From IMG/VR virus record IMGVR_UViG_3300047557_003626, positions 1 to 21,607 of that record: DNA of 21,607 bases. The stretch is one strand, 5' to 3'. The position numbers were made by a program, and so were the translations under genes. Source of the DNA: a virus. This document shows, piece by piece, positions 13,548 to 19,042 of the stretch (position 1 is the stretch's first letter; each line of letters opens with the position of its first letter). A model generated the notes under the pieces. The model was not told where the DNA came from. It saw nothing but the letters and a program-made list of their open reading frames with translations, and ran no database searches.

Positions 13548-13594
13548 GCGTCCATGGAATAGTCGACCAATCCGCTGGGTCATTCCAAGGGGGC

Positions 13595-13622
13595 TTGACG
13601 GACGCTCTGGTTTCGGTATAAT
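13595..13622 (+). promoter_or_regulatory. Plus-strand promoter without an obvious gene
   Basis: TTGACG (13595-13600), 16 bp, TATAAT (13617-13622), then TGAATC and ATTC, in register with the family. The transcript would begin near 13629 and cross 220 nt before the first confident gene at 13853, so it may make a small RNA or a long leader. Confidence 0.6.
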
Positions 13623-13719
13623 TGAATCATTCGAAAGCAAGACTGGGGTGGACGCTGGGGCTGCACGCCATTCCTTGCTGTAATACTTTAGTACTACTCC
13701 GGCGGAATGCGTTTGGACC

Positions 13720-13749
13720 ATTATATCATGCGGGAGACCGCCATGGCAA
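13720..13749 (-). promoter_or_regulatory. Possible minus-strand promoter, 18-bp spacer
   Basis: On the minus strand: TTGCCA (13749-13744) and TATAAT (13725-13720), 18 bp apart. Both boxes are good, but the spacing is 2 bp longer than in the other family members and the ATTG start element is absent, so this is tentative. Confidence 0.35.
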
Positions 13750-13796
13750 CCAGCCCCAGAATAGTCGACCAATTGGCTGTAATACTTTTTGAATAC

Positions 13797-13824
13797 TTGC
13801 CAAACCCGCCCATTGTGTCATAAT
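13797..13824 (+). promoter_or_regulatory. Promoter of the first rightward accessory genes
   Basis: TTGCCA (13797-13802), 16 bp, CATAAT (13819-13824), then AACATC and ATTG at the expected start. AATACTTTTTGAA at 13781-13793 is a weaker class B element in the same position relative to the -35 box. The 13853 gene follows with GAAAGG as ribosome-binding site. Confidence 0.72.
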
Positions 13825-13852
13825 AACATCATTGAAAAACGAAAGGCGCTGC

Positions 13853-14014
13853 ATGAAAACACTGTATGAAATTACAGTAAAACTAACAGTCTACGCTGAT
13901 TCTGAAATAGAAGCTCATTCTATTATCGAGGACGGTGTGGATGACATTGTGAAAAATTCTGATACAATGCAGAATTATGCTATTGTGGAAATTGATACAA
14001 TTGCGGAGGATTGA
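13853..14014 (+). CDS. Unknown acidic protein (53 aa)
   Basis: A 53-aa protein (KTLYEITVKLTVYADSEIEA) that looks like alternating beta-strand then helix. ATG at 13853 is chosen because GAAAGG precedes it; an upstream in-frame TTG at 13832 lies on the promoter start element. First gene after the promoter at 13797. Function unknown. Confidence 0.7.
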   Translation: MKTLYEITVKLTVYADSEIEAHSIIEDGVDDIVKNSDTMQNYAIVEIDTIAED

Positions 14015-14016
14015 TT

Positions 14017-14196
14017 ATGAGTTTTAAAATTGAATTTGATATTGAGAATCAATTGTATAATGTCACGGAATCTGGCGTTATCGTGGAGTCCTTTGAAACC
14101 CTCTGGGATGCTATGGATTATCGCGCCTCTATGATATGGGAGCGTGATATGGCATTTCAGGATTATGGTACGGAGTGGGATATTGAGGTGCTTTGA
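14017..14196 (+). CDS. Unknown small protein (59 aa)
   Basis: A 59-aa acidic protein (SFKIEFDIENQLYNVTESGV). CGGAGGA at 14004-14010 fixes the ATG at 14017 rather than the TTG at 14011. It follows the preceding stop by 2 nt. Its end carries TTGAGGTG twice, 10 nt apart. Confidence 0.7.
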   Translation: MSFKIEFDIENQLYNVTESGVIVESFETLWDAMDYRASMIWERDMAFQDYGTEWDIEVL

Positions 14197-14278
14197 GGTG
14201 ATTTTGGATCGCGGTGAGAGACTAAGTGCCAATCTTTCCTAAAACTTAACATAATTCCGCGAAACTCCACGCGCACCA

Positions 14279-14356
14279 CACTTTTTCACACTTTCTGACA
14301 CTTTTTTGCACTTTCAGGTAGCATTTCAGGTAAACTTTTTTCTTAACTTTGAGGTA
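14279..14356 (+). repeat. Phased short repeats in a leader: CACTTT every 10 bp, then AGGTA every 12 nt
   Basis: The 167-nt gap between two small genes (14197-14363) holds CACTTT at 14279, 14289, 14299 and 14309 (exact 10-bp period). AGGTA then occurs at 14316, 14328 and 14352 (12 and 24 nt apart). The last AGGTA is the ribosome-binding site of the 14364 gene. A weak promoter-like pair (GTGCCA 14226, CATAAT 14250) lies upstream. The T-tracts are in phase with the DNA helix, which could bend the DNA. Confidence 0.75.
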
Positions 14357-14363
14357 AAAAACC

Positions 14364-14588
14364 ATGGCAAATCGTAAACTTCCCTTTGATTGTACTATTC
14401 TGGATACTGATAAGGTACTAGTTACCAATCCTTTCTCTGGTGAGTCATGTTATCTGGAACCTGATGCGGTTGCGGTATATGATACAATTCGTGGTGCGGA
14501 AATGTTTGGTCAATATGATACGGTTCGGAAAGGACTGGATTGGTTCTCTAAGCATTTCCCTGAGGAATATATGGTTCTCTTAGACTGA
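14364..14588 (+). CDS. Conserved phage protein of unknown function (74 aa)
   Basis: A 74-aa protein with FDCTILDTDKVLVTNPFSGE and CYLEPDAVAVYDTI, wording I recall from many small phage proteins with no known function. GAGGTAA at 14351-14357 is the ribosome-binding site. The 3' end contains the start of the second AGGTA array. Confidence 0.75.
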   Translation: MANRKLPFDCTILDTDKVLVTNPFSGESCYLEPDAVAVYDTIRGAEMFGQYDTVRKGLDWFSKHFPEEYMVLLD

Positions 14589-14625
14589 GGTAAGAGTAAG
14601 GTAGCGTTAAGGTAAGACTGAGGTA
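14588..14625 (+). repeat. AGGTA x4 at exact 11-nt period, ending in a ribosome-binding site
   Basis: AGGTA occurs at 14588, 14599, 14610 and 14621. The first copy overlaps the stop of the preceding gene, and the last lies 9 nt before the ATG at 14630. The flanking bases differ between units, apart from GACTGAGGTAA, which is repeated exactly at 14583 and 14616. So only the Shine-Dalgarno-like core is kept in all units. Confidence 0.85.
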
Positions 14626-14629
14626 AAAG

Positions 14630-14842
14630 ATGGACTGGAATCTAGAAGGTAAGCGTATCAACGGACTTTATATGGGTCTTTTCCCATACTCTGGTCTGGT
14701 AACAGAATCCCGTGTCAAATACGGTGGTTCTGTTCAACATACTGTAAAGGTCGATGAGCCTTTTAAGGTGTACGGTGCGGTTAGAGATACAGTTTTGGTA
14801 GGTGTAGGTGAGGTAAATCGTATACTATATGATGGTGAGTGA
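14630..14842 (+). CDS. Conserved phage protein (70 aa)
   Basis: A 70-aa beta-rich protein with LYMGLFPYSGLVTESRVKYG and VYGAVRDTVLVGV. I recall similar short proteins in several phages, function unknown. Its TGA stop is part of the class B dyad that precedes the next promoter. Confidence 0.76.
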   Translation: MDWNLEGKRINGLYMGLFPYSGLVTESRVKYGGSVQHTVKVDEPFKVYGAVRDTVLVGVGEVNRILYDGE

Positions 14843-14854
14843 GTACTTTCTACT
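14842..14854. promoter_or_regulatory. Class B dyad AGTACTTTCTACT (putative operator)
   Basis: AGTA and TACT arms are separated by 5 bp. It ends 3 bp before the -35 box at 14858. A 24-bp stretch here (14839-14862) is repeated at 20602-20625 with one difference, including the -35 box. Confidence 0.62.
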
Positions 14855-14857
14855 GAC

Positions 14858-14885
14858 TTGACAAACCTTCTGGTTCTGGTATAAT
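14858..14885 (+). promoter_or_regulatory. Strong sigma70-like promoter
   Basis: TTGACA (14858-14863), 16 bp, TATAAT (14880-14885): both boxes perfect, with TTCTGG before the -10 box and TCCATC-ATTG after it. It drives the 14921 and 15232 genes. Confidence 0.85.
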
Positions 14886-14920
14886 TCCATCATTGTTCAA
14901 CGGTTCTAACGGAGATTTTT

Positions 14921-15220
14921 ATGGCTAAATTGCTGATTTCCACCCAAGTTTATGAAAACTATGGCGATACCATCAAACCCCATTTCAAACCCAAAGGTGG
15001 TTCGGATTATGTGGTTAAAAACTTTAACCATAAAAGTTTCCTTGATACCACGGAAATTGTAATGTCTCTCCGTCCCCAAATTGAATGTGACAATGAATAT
15101 TTCCATGAGTATATCGTGGATTGGATTATCGAGGAAGATGATTACCTAACCCCCTTTGAACGGGACCAGTTGGAATTTGAGGGTAAGATTCGGTTCTCAC
15201 CCAAGGAACTTTTCATCTAA
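14921..15220 (+). CDS. Conserved phage protein (99 aa)
   Basis: A 99-aa protein beginning AKLLISTQVYENYGDTIKPH with KGGSDYVVKNF. I recall this start from proteins in diverse phages; no function is known. CGGAG at 14909-14913 is the ribosome-binding site. The end is acidic (DWIIEEDDYLTPFERDQLEF). Confidence 0.78.
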   Translation: MAKLLISTQVYENYGDTIKPHFKPKGGSDYVVKNFNHKSFLDTTEIVMSLRPQIECDNEYFHEYIVDWIIEEDDYLTPFERDQLEFEGKIRFSPKELFI

Positions 15221-15231
15221 TGGAGGTTATT

Positions 15232-15498
15232 ATGTACGCAACAATGTCTGATGCTGAAAAGCGTGAAGTCCGTATGTATGGTTGCACCGTGGCTGAAATG
15301 AGAGAAGCCGTGGAAGAATCGCTGACATACCGCATGGCTGGTCCCGTAATGTACGCAATGAGCCTTATGTCGGACTGCCAGGAAATGATGAGTTCAGATA
15401 ATGGTGGATCTTATGAGTTTATGGTTGTCGAAGATGTTCGGCAAACCTTAAACCGTGCAAAGTGGATTCTGTCCACCTATGCAATGGAAAAGAAATAA
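15232..15498 (+). CDS. Unknown helical protein (88 aa)
   Basis: An 88-aa helical protein (SDAEKREVRMYGCTVAEMRE; repeated methionines in the middle). ATG at 15232 is preferred to the in-frame ATG at 15220, because TGGAGG at 15222-15227 is correctly spaced for it. Function unknown. A class A dyad starts 2 nt after its stop. Confidence 0.74.
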   Translation: MYATMSDAEKREVRMYGCTVAEMREAVEESLTYRMAGPVMYAMSLMSDCQEMMSSDNGGSYEFMVVEDVRQTLNRAKWILSTYAMEKK

Positions 15499-15499
15499 C

Positions 15500-15517
15500 T
15501 GTTGTTTCTATACAACA
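15500..15517. promoter_or_regulatory. Class A dyad TGTTGT-N6-ACAACA (copy 2)
   Basis: TGTTGT, spacer TTCTAT, ACAACA. It ends 4 bp before the -35 box at 15522. The half-sites are identical to those at 6202, while the spacer differs. Confidence 0.68.
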
Positions 15518-15521
15518 ACAC

Positions 15522-15549
15522 TTGCCATTTCCACCAATTCTGGTATAAT
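15522..15549 (+). promoter_or_regulatory. Promoter of the 15.5-19.5 kb operon
   Basis: TTGCCA (15522-15527), 16 bp, TATAAT (15544-15549), with TTCTGG before the -10 box. Seven nt after the -10 box is ATG rather than ATTG. It is the only clear promoter before 19.5 kb, so the whole run of overlapping genes may depend on it. Confidence 0.8.
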
Positions 15550-15580
15550 CTCTTTCATGTTGATTGAAAAGGAATTTCAT

Positions 15581-15787
15581 ATGGACTACGCAATGTTCAC
15601 CGATGAAGGCAATGCAATGATCCACGGTATCGTGGCTGGTGCAAAGTATAAAAACCTGACCTGGCCTGAGGTTTACGATATGCTGGAAACTGTATCCAAA
15701 ATCGATGGTTACGGTGAAGCCACCGATACTGCGGTACGGGAATGTGTGTACGATGCACTTGGTTTTAAAATGGGTTTCTATTTTTAA
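15581..15787 (+). CDS. Unknown protein (68 aa)
   Basis: A 68-aa protein (DYAMFTDEGNAMIHGIVAGA, then GYGEATDTAVRECVYDALGF). ATG at 15581 has AAAAGGA upstream. An in-frame ATG at 15557, at the predicted first base of the transcript, would add eight residues (MLIEKEFH), so the gene may have two starts. Function unknown. Confidence 0.72.
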   Translation: MDYAMFTDEGNAMIHGIVAGAKYKNLTWPEVYDMLETVSKIDGYGEATDTAVRECVYDALGFKMGFYF

Positions 15788-15830
15788 AGAGTTCTTTAAT
15801 TTAGTTTCTACCATTAAAAGGAGTTTTAAT

Positions 15831-16103
15831 ATGTCTGCCCTCACCGAATACACCTTGGAAATCTATAAATCCGATAAACGCACCAAAGAAGGTCGCCGGC
15901 TGTATGCTGTCCAAGATTTTGCACCAGTTACCAAAGATTATATTGAGGTTGTGGCTGAACAGAAACGCAAGCTTGGTTTGATTGTGGAAGTGTTTGAAAC
16001 CTATGTAACACGGAAAAACTTGATGACGGGTATTGAGTTTCAGGAACGGTACGATACACCATATCATGCAAGCCCCAGGTCTGAATCATATTGGAGTAAT
16101 TAA
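15831..16103 (+). CDS. Conserved phage protein (90 aa)
   Basis: A 90-aa protein with YTLEIYKSDKRTKEGRRLY and a C-terminus RKNLMTGIEFQERYDTP-HASPRSESYWSN in overall form. I recognise this ending from a small protein common in phages of enterobacteria and others, function unknown. AAAAGGAG precedes the ATG; longer in-frame versions overlap the preceding gene and lack a ribosome-binding site. Confidence 0.8.
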   Translation: MSALTEYTLEIYKSDKRTKEGRRLYAVQDFAPVTKDYIEVVAEQKRKLGLIVEVFETYVTRKNLMTGIEFQERYDTPYHASPRSESYWSN

Positions 16104-16104
16104 A

Positions 16105-16278
16105 ATGGATTATCTGATTATAGCAGAAAAATATGCGGAAGCCCATGATGATGAAATGTGGTTCAAAAACCTATACACTGGCTTCCGTGAATATAACGGC
16201 GTAAACGATTCGGTCTGGAAAACCCTGTCTTATCTTTATGGTAACCGAGTTGCCAATATGTTGATGGAATTTAAATAA
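16105..16278 (+). CDS. Unknown small protein (57 aa)
   Basis: A 57-aa protein (DYLIIAEKYAEAHDDEMWFK), with a helical C-terminus ending NMLMEFK. TTGGAG lies about 10 bases before the ATG, within the last codons of the preceding gene. Function unknown. Confidence 0.68.
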   Translation: MDYLIIAEKYAEAHDDEMWFKNLYTGFREYNGVNDSVWKTLSYLYGNRVANMLMEFK

Positions 16279-16293
16279 TCATAGGAGTAAACG

Positions 16294-16452
16294 ATGGCTG
16301 AAATTATGATCTTATTCAATATATTTTTTGTATTGTTTTTCGGTTATCGTCTTATTACTGTGGATTATAGCCAAGAAGGAAAAGCCGGTTATCTCATGGA
16401 CGGCATTGTTTTTTCAATTAACATTGCTGTGGTTGCCAATTTACTCTTTTGA
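16294..16452 (+). CDS. Two-helix membrane mini-protein (52 aa)
   Basis: An ATG-to-TGA frame of 52 codons. Residues 4-18 (IMILFNIFFVLFFGY) and 37-52 (GIVFSINIAVVANLLF) are hydrophobic helices joined by a short polar loop (SQEGKAGYLMD). AGGAG precedes the ATG. Function unknown. Confidence 0.62.
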   Translation: MAEIMILFNIFFVLFFGYRLITVDYSQEGKAGYLMDGIVFSINIAVVANLLF

Positions 16453-16461
16453 TGATACAAT

Positions 16462-16650
16462 ATGCTAATTAAATGTAACCTGGTCTATACCGCAGAAACC
16501 TACAATTTCAATATTGATGGTTTCATTGAGTATTGCCGTGCAAACTTTCCTAATTTGGTCTGGGAACGTGGTGGTATTGTGTATTGTATCAAAGGTGATG
16601 AGTCTATGTTGGTCAAGGAATATGCCGATTGGCTAAGGGTGAAGCAATAA
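16462..16650 (+). CDS. Unknown small protein (62 aa)
   Basis: A 62-aa protein (LIKCNLVYTAETYNFNIDGF; IVYCIKGDESMLVKEY). The fold looks like mixed strand and helix. Ribosome-binding site is weak. The stop overlaps the next ATG by one base. Confidence 0.65.
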   Translation: MLIKCNLVYTAETYNFNIDGFIEYCRANFPNLVWERGGIVYCIKGDESMLVKEYADWLRVKQ

Positions 16651-16814
16651 TGGAACGACAGTTTATTGTGATTTGTAAAGAATGTTCAGAGGAACATATT
16701 ACCAATGAGATTGAATTCTTGAATATTGAGGAAGATATTCAAGGCCGAGATATCATGCATTTTGTTTGTCCAATTACTAAACAAGATACAAAATCACCTG
16801 TATACGCAAAATAA
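16650..16814 (+). CDS. Small cysteine-containing protein (54 aa)
   Basis: A 54-aa protein with CKEC near the N-terminus (residues 9-12) and a later single cysteine in HFVCPITK. A zinc-ribbon-like fold is possible, but the second pair is incomplete. ATG at 16650 overlaps the previous stop (TAATG) and is preferred over an in-frame ATG at 16629 inside the previous gene. Confidence 0.64.
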   Translation: MERQFIVICKECSEEHITNEIEFLNIEEDIQGRDIMHFVCPITKQDTKSPVYAK

Positions 16815-16815
16815 T

Positions 16816-16968
16816 ATGCCATATCTAATATCGTTTCTGTTATTGATTGGTTGGCTGGTTGGTCTGGTGCTTGCACAAGGTTTCTGGTCAACCTTTTTCG
16901 CATTTATATTCCCGTTGTGGGGTTATTACCTTGTGGTTGAGCATATTGTAATCAAGTATTGGATGTAA
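16816..16968 (+). CDS. Two-helix membrane mini-protein (50 aa)
   Basis: A 50-aa hydrophobic protein: residues 3-20 (YLISFLLLIGWLVGLVLA) and 23-42 (aromatic-rich, FWSTFFAFIFPLWGYYL) are two transmembrane helices. ATG at 16816 begins one base after the previous stop. It is the second two-helix peptide within 500 bp. Function unknown. Confidence 0.62.
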   Translation: MPYLISFLLLIGWLVGLVLAQGFWSTFFAFIFPLWGYYLVVEHIVIKYWM

Positions 16969-16969
16969 A

Positions 16970-17209
16970 ATGAATAAAAGAGTAATTGAATTATACCGGT
17001 CATGCAAGACCAAAGAGGCATTGGCTTCACAAGATGAATACAAAACCGCTGATGTACTCATTGGTTCTGAGGTTGCAAAATTCTCCGAACTAATGGTGGC
17101 TGAGGCTATTAATGTCCTGCAAAAACGATACATGGGTGATTTGAATCGTGAAGACCAAGAGGTCATGCGTTGTATTGAGGATGTGAAGAAACACTTTGGA
17201 GTGGAATGA
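16970..17209 (+). CDS. HFGVE-family protein, paralog 1 (79 aa)
   Basis: A 79-aa helical protein. It contains FSELMVAEAINV and ends KKHFGVE, a pattern shared with the 17487, 18019 and 19260 genes (F/L-x-x-LIVxECA, then a helix and HFGVE). It is the most divergent of the first three. Function unknown; members of this family are repeated in many T4-like phages, as I recall. Confidence 0.74.
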   Translation: MNKRVIELYRSCKTKEALASQDEYKTADVLIGSEVAKFSELMVAEAINVLQKRYMGDLNREDQEVMRCIEDVKKHFGVE

Positions 17210-17490
17210 TGCACTACACCAACACCGATAATCCCATTGATTTCCCACAAACTGTGGACCCAATGCGCCATGCATTTGAGACCATTACATATTCGTCATT
17301 GAGTATTGCAGGCAGCCTTACGGCACATGGGCTGCGCCGTAAACCCAATGGTGAATATGTTAGTGACCTATTGGAAGACCATTGGAATACTTTTCAAGAA
17401 GGTTGGGAGGCTGCTATTGACCATCTAAAGAATAAAAAGAATGATAGTTATTCGGATATTGCCAGTGATGGCGGAATGGATCCACGATGA
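17209..17490 (+). CDS. Unknown protein (93 aa)
   Basis: A 93-aa protein (YTNTDNPIDFPQTVDPMRHA; NTFQEGWEAAIDHLKNKK). Two ATGs are adjacent (17206 and 17209); the second is preferred because GGAG at 17198-17201 is 7 nt away and TGATG overlap matches the operon. Function unknown. Confidence 0.7.
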   Translation: MHYTNTDNPIDFPQTVDPMRHAFETITYSSLSIAGSLTAHGLRRKPNGEYVSDLLEDHWNTFQEGWEAAIDHLKNKKNDSYSDIASDGGMDPR

Positions 17491-17696
17491 ATGAACGAAT
17501 TAGAGAATGCTGGCTCAAGGCTGCTAGAGAAGATTCTGGTGAGAAGTGGGATACGCAAGAAGAATTTATTGAACGATTCGCAAGATTGATTGTCGGGGAA
17601 TGTGCCGGTATTTGTTTCAGTGAGGCAAAAGGACATAATATGGCTTTCGGTGAACACTGTGGCATCATAATCAAGGAACATTTTGGAGTTGAATAA
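17487..17696 (+). CDS. HFGVE-family protein, paralog 2 (69 aa)
   Basis: A 69-aa protein beginning MNERIRECWLKAAREDSG with FARLIVGECAGICFSEAKG in the centre and ending IIIKEHFGVE. Its start and end nearly match the 18019 gene, while the middles differ, so the two are paralogs. It begins by ATGA overlap. Function unknown. Confidence 0.78.
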   Translation: MNERIRECWLKAAREDSGEKWDTQEEFIERFARLIVGECAGICFSEAKGHNMAFGEHCGIIIKEHFGVE

Positions 17697-18019
17697 TGAA
17701 ATTTAGTGAATTACACCGTATTGTGAATCTCTACCATCGTGATGACCATTATGAAGATCCAGAAGTGGTGATTATGATTAAACTGCCATATGCTACAGTT
17801 GGTCCACACCCTACGGTGCCTATAAAAAGTATAAGCATGGGTTTTGATTGGGACCATGGTAAGTTTATGATTTATCCAGCCGAAGAACTTACTCCTTCTG
17901 ACCGTGACTTTGCTAAACAAATGAAAGAAATGCAAGACCGTGCAGGTTGGGCTGATTTAGAGAATCGTAATCTCAAAGCAGAGATTAAGCGACTGAAAAA
18001 ACAACTTGGGGCACCATAA
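17696..18019 (+). CDS. Unknown protein with C-terminal coiled coil (107 aa)
   Basis: A 107-aa protein. The N-terminal part (KFSELHRIVNLYHRDDHYED, VVIMIKLPYATVG) looks like a small alpha-beta domain; the last 30 residues (ADLENRNLKAEIKRLKKQLG) are a good leucine-heptad coiled coil. The ATG overlaps the previous stop (TAATG). Function unknown. Confidence 0.76.
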   Translation: MKFSELHRIVNLYHRDDHYEDPEVVIMIKLPYATVGPHPTVPIKSISMGFDWDHGKFMIYPAEELTPSDRDFAKQMKEMQDRAGWADLENRNLKAEIKRLKKQLGAP

Positions 18020-18276
18020 TGAACGAACGAATTAAGGAATTGGCTGAGCAGGCTGGATTTATCTTGTGGGCTGATGAAGATTGGAAACCTGAGGGTGAAA
18101 CGATTGATTGGTCAACAAGTTATGATGATGAGTTGGTGAAATTGGTTGAATTGGTTGTGCGTGAATGTATTGCACAAGCACATGCCGTGGCTAACTTGCG
18201 TGGCATTACTGATGACATGATTTATGGTGCTGACACTGCGGCAGTAGTGATTTCAAAACATTTCGGAGTCAAATAG
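18019..18276 (+). CDS. HFGVE-family protein, paralog 3 (85 aa)
   Basis: An 85-aa protein beginning MNERIKELAEQAGFILW, with LVELVVRECIAQAHAVANL in the centre and VISKHFGVK at the end. The N-terminal AEQAG and the C-terminal motif are the family anchors; the centre is longer than in paralog 2. It overlaps the previous stop by one base. Confidence 0.78.
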   Translation: MNERIKELAEQAGFILWADEDWKPEGETIDWSTSYDDELVKLVELVVRECIAQAHAVANLRGITDDMIYGADTAAVVISKHFGVK

Positions 18277-18626
18277 TGCGTGATTCTGATGTAAAGCGTG
18301 AAATTGATCGTATGACAGAAAACAGAGGTCAAAAAAATAAAATGATTAAAGTTGTAATTAACAAAGATTTTGGTGGCTTTGGTCTATCTGATGAGGCCGA
18401 AGCATTATATAAAGAACGCAAAGGTATCACCGATCCAAATTGGTGGTACAATGATATTCTCCGTGATGATCCTATTCTTGTTCAAATTGTAGAAGAAATG
18501 GGAGACAAAGCTGATGGGAAATTTGCTGCATTAAAAGTTGTGGAAGTTCCTGATGATGCTGATTGGTATATTGAAGAATATGATGGATCAGAATGGGTGG
18601 CAGAAAGACATAGGACTTGGAGTTAA
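18276..18626 (+). CDS. Conserved phage protein of the MIKVVINKxFGGFGLS type (116 aa)
   Basis: The core KVVINKDFGGFGLSDEAEALY is a sequence start I recognise from a protein common in diverse phages, function unknown. Two starts are possible. GTG at 18276 overlaps the previous TAG and has GGAG upstream, fitting the packing of the operon, but adds 22 residues not usual for the family. ATG at 18342 gives the usual N-terminus, with AGAGG 11 nt upstream. The C-terminus is acidic and tryptophan-rich (DADWYIEEYDGSEWVAERH). Confidence 0.78.
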   Translation: MRDSDVKREIDRMTENRGQKNKMIKVVINKDFGGFGLSDEAEALYKERKGITDPNWWYNDILRDDPILVQIVEEMGDKADGKFAALKVVEVPDDADWYIEEYDGSEWVAERHRTWS

Positions 18627-18628
18627 AA

Positions 18629-19042
18629 ATGCTTGAATGTATGATTATTGGAGATTCTATCGCTGTTGGTGTTTCAATGGCGCGTAAAGAATGTGTTTCT
18701 TATTCTAAAGGTGGTTGGAATAGTTGGCAGTGGAATAAGGACTATTTGCACAAAGCTATTGAAAAACCATATCAAACTATTATTATTAGCCTTGGTGCAA
18801 ATGACCACGCTGGTGTCAAAACTGAAAATGAATTGCGTAGAATGCGGATTAATATTGATGGTAAGCGTGTATTCTGGATTGATCCGGGCAAAGACCGCAA
18901 ACCAGTCCAACATGACGCAATTATGCGTATTGCAAAAGAACATGGTGATGTTGTCTTACCAAGACCTAAGGATCATATGAGTAAAGATGGCATTCATCCA
19001 ACCGGTACAGGCTATAAACTGTTGGCAGAACAAACAAAATGA
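18629..19042 (+). CDS. SGNH/GDSL-type hydrolase (esterase-like), minimal
   Basis: A 137-aa protein with the block motifs of SGNH hydrolases. The nucleophile is S10 in MIIGDSIAVG, the asparagine N58 in SLGANDHAG, and the Asp/His pair D120/H123 in DGIHPTGTGYKLLAE. KGGWN at residues 27-31 may provide the block II glycine. It is shorter than the usual 180-220 aa, with the segment between N58 and D120 reduced, and it has no signal peptide, so it should act in the cytoplasm or be released at lysis. Substrate unknown; phage relatives often de-esterify polysaccharide. TTGGAG sets the ATG at 18629. Confidence 0.84.
   Translation: MLECMIIGDSIAVGVSMARKECVSYSKGGWNSWQWNKDYLHKAIEKPYQTIIISLGANDHAGVKTENELRRMRINIDGKRVFWIDPGKDRKPVQHDAIMRIAKEHGDVVLPRPKDHMSKDGIHPTGTGYKLLAEQTK

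Larger units (their letters stand above)
13557..13773. repeat. 15-bp direct repeat pair GAATAGTCGACCAAT
   Basis: GAATAGTCGACCAAT occurs exactly at 13557-13571 and 13759-13773, 202 bp apart. The sequence includes the palindrome GTCGAC. The two copies bracket the plus-strand promoter at 13595 and the dyad at 13683. They could be protein-binding sites or remnants of a duplication. Confidence 0.75.
13548..13796. other. Promoter-dense divergent region, no convincing gene
   Basis: This stretch separates the inverted cassette from the rightward accessory genes. It holds a plus-strand promoter (13595-13622), a possible minus-strand promoter (13720-13749), a 15-bp direct repeat, an inverted pair AGCGTCC/GGACGCT (near 13547 and 13600), a possible hairpin (AGCAAG...CTTGCT, about 13635-13679) and a class B-like dyad (13683-13694). 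A 26-codon frame from ATG 13743 to TAA 13823 with GGGAGA upstream is possible but unsupported. Confidence 0.6.

Noticed and set aside
13501-13683. 60-codon plus-strand frame
   Set aside because: It crosses a minus-strand promoter and a plus-strand promoter, has no ribosome-binding site, and its product has no protein-like pattern.
14226-14255. GTGCCA and CATAAT as a promoter in the 14197-14363 gap
   Set aside because: The -35 match is weak, the spacer is 18 bp, and the start element of the family is missing.
15419-15853. 144-codon minus-strand frame
   Set aside because: It runs across a plus-strand promoter, a dyad and two genes; there is no ribosome-binding site and no family resemblance.
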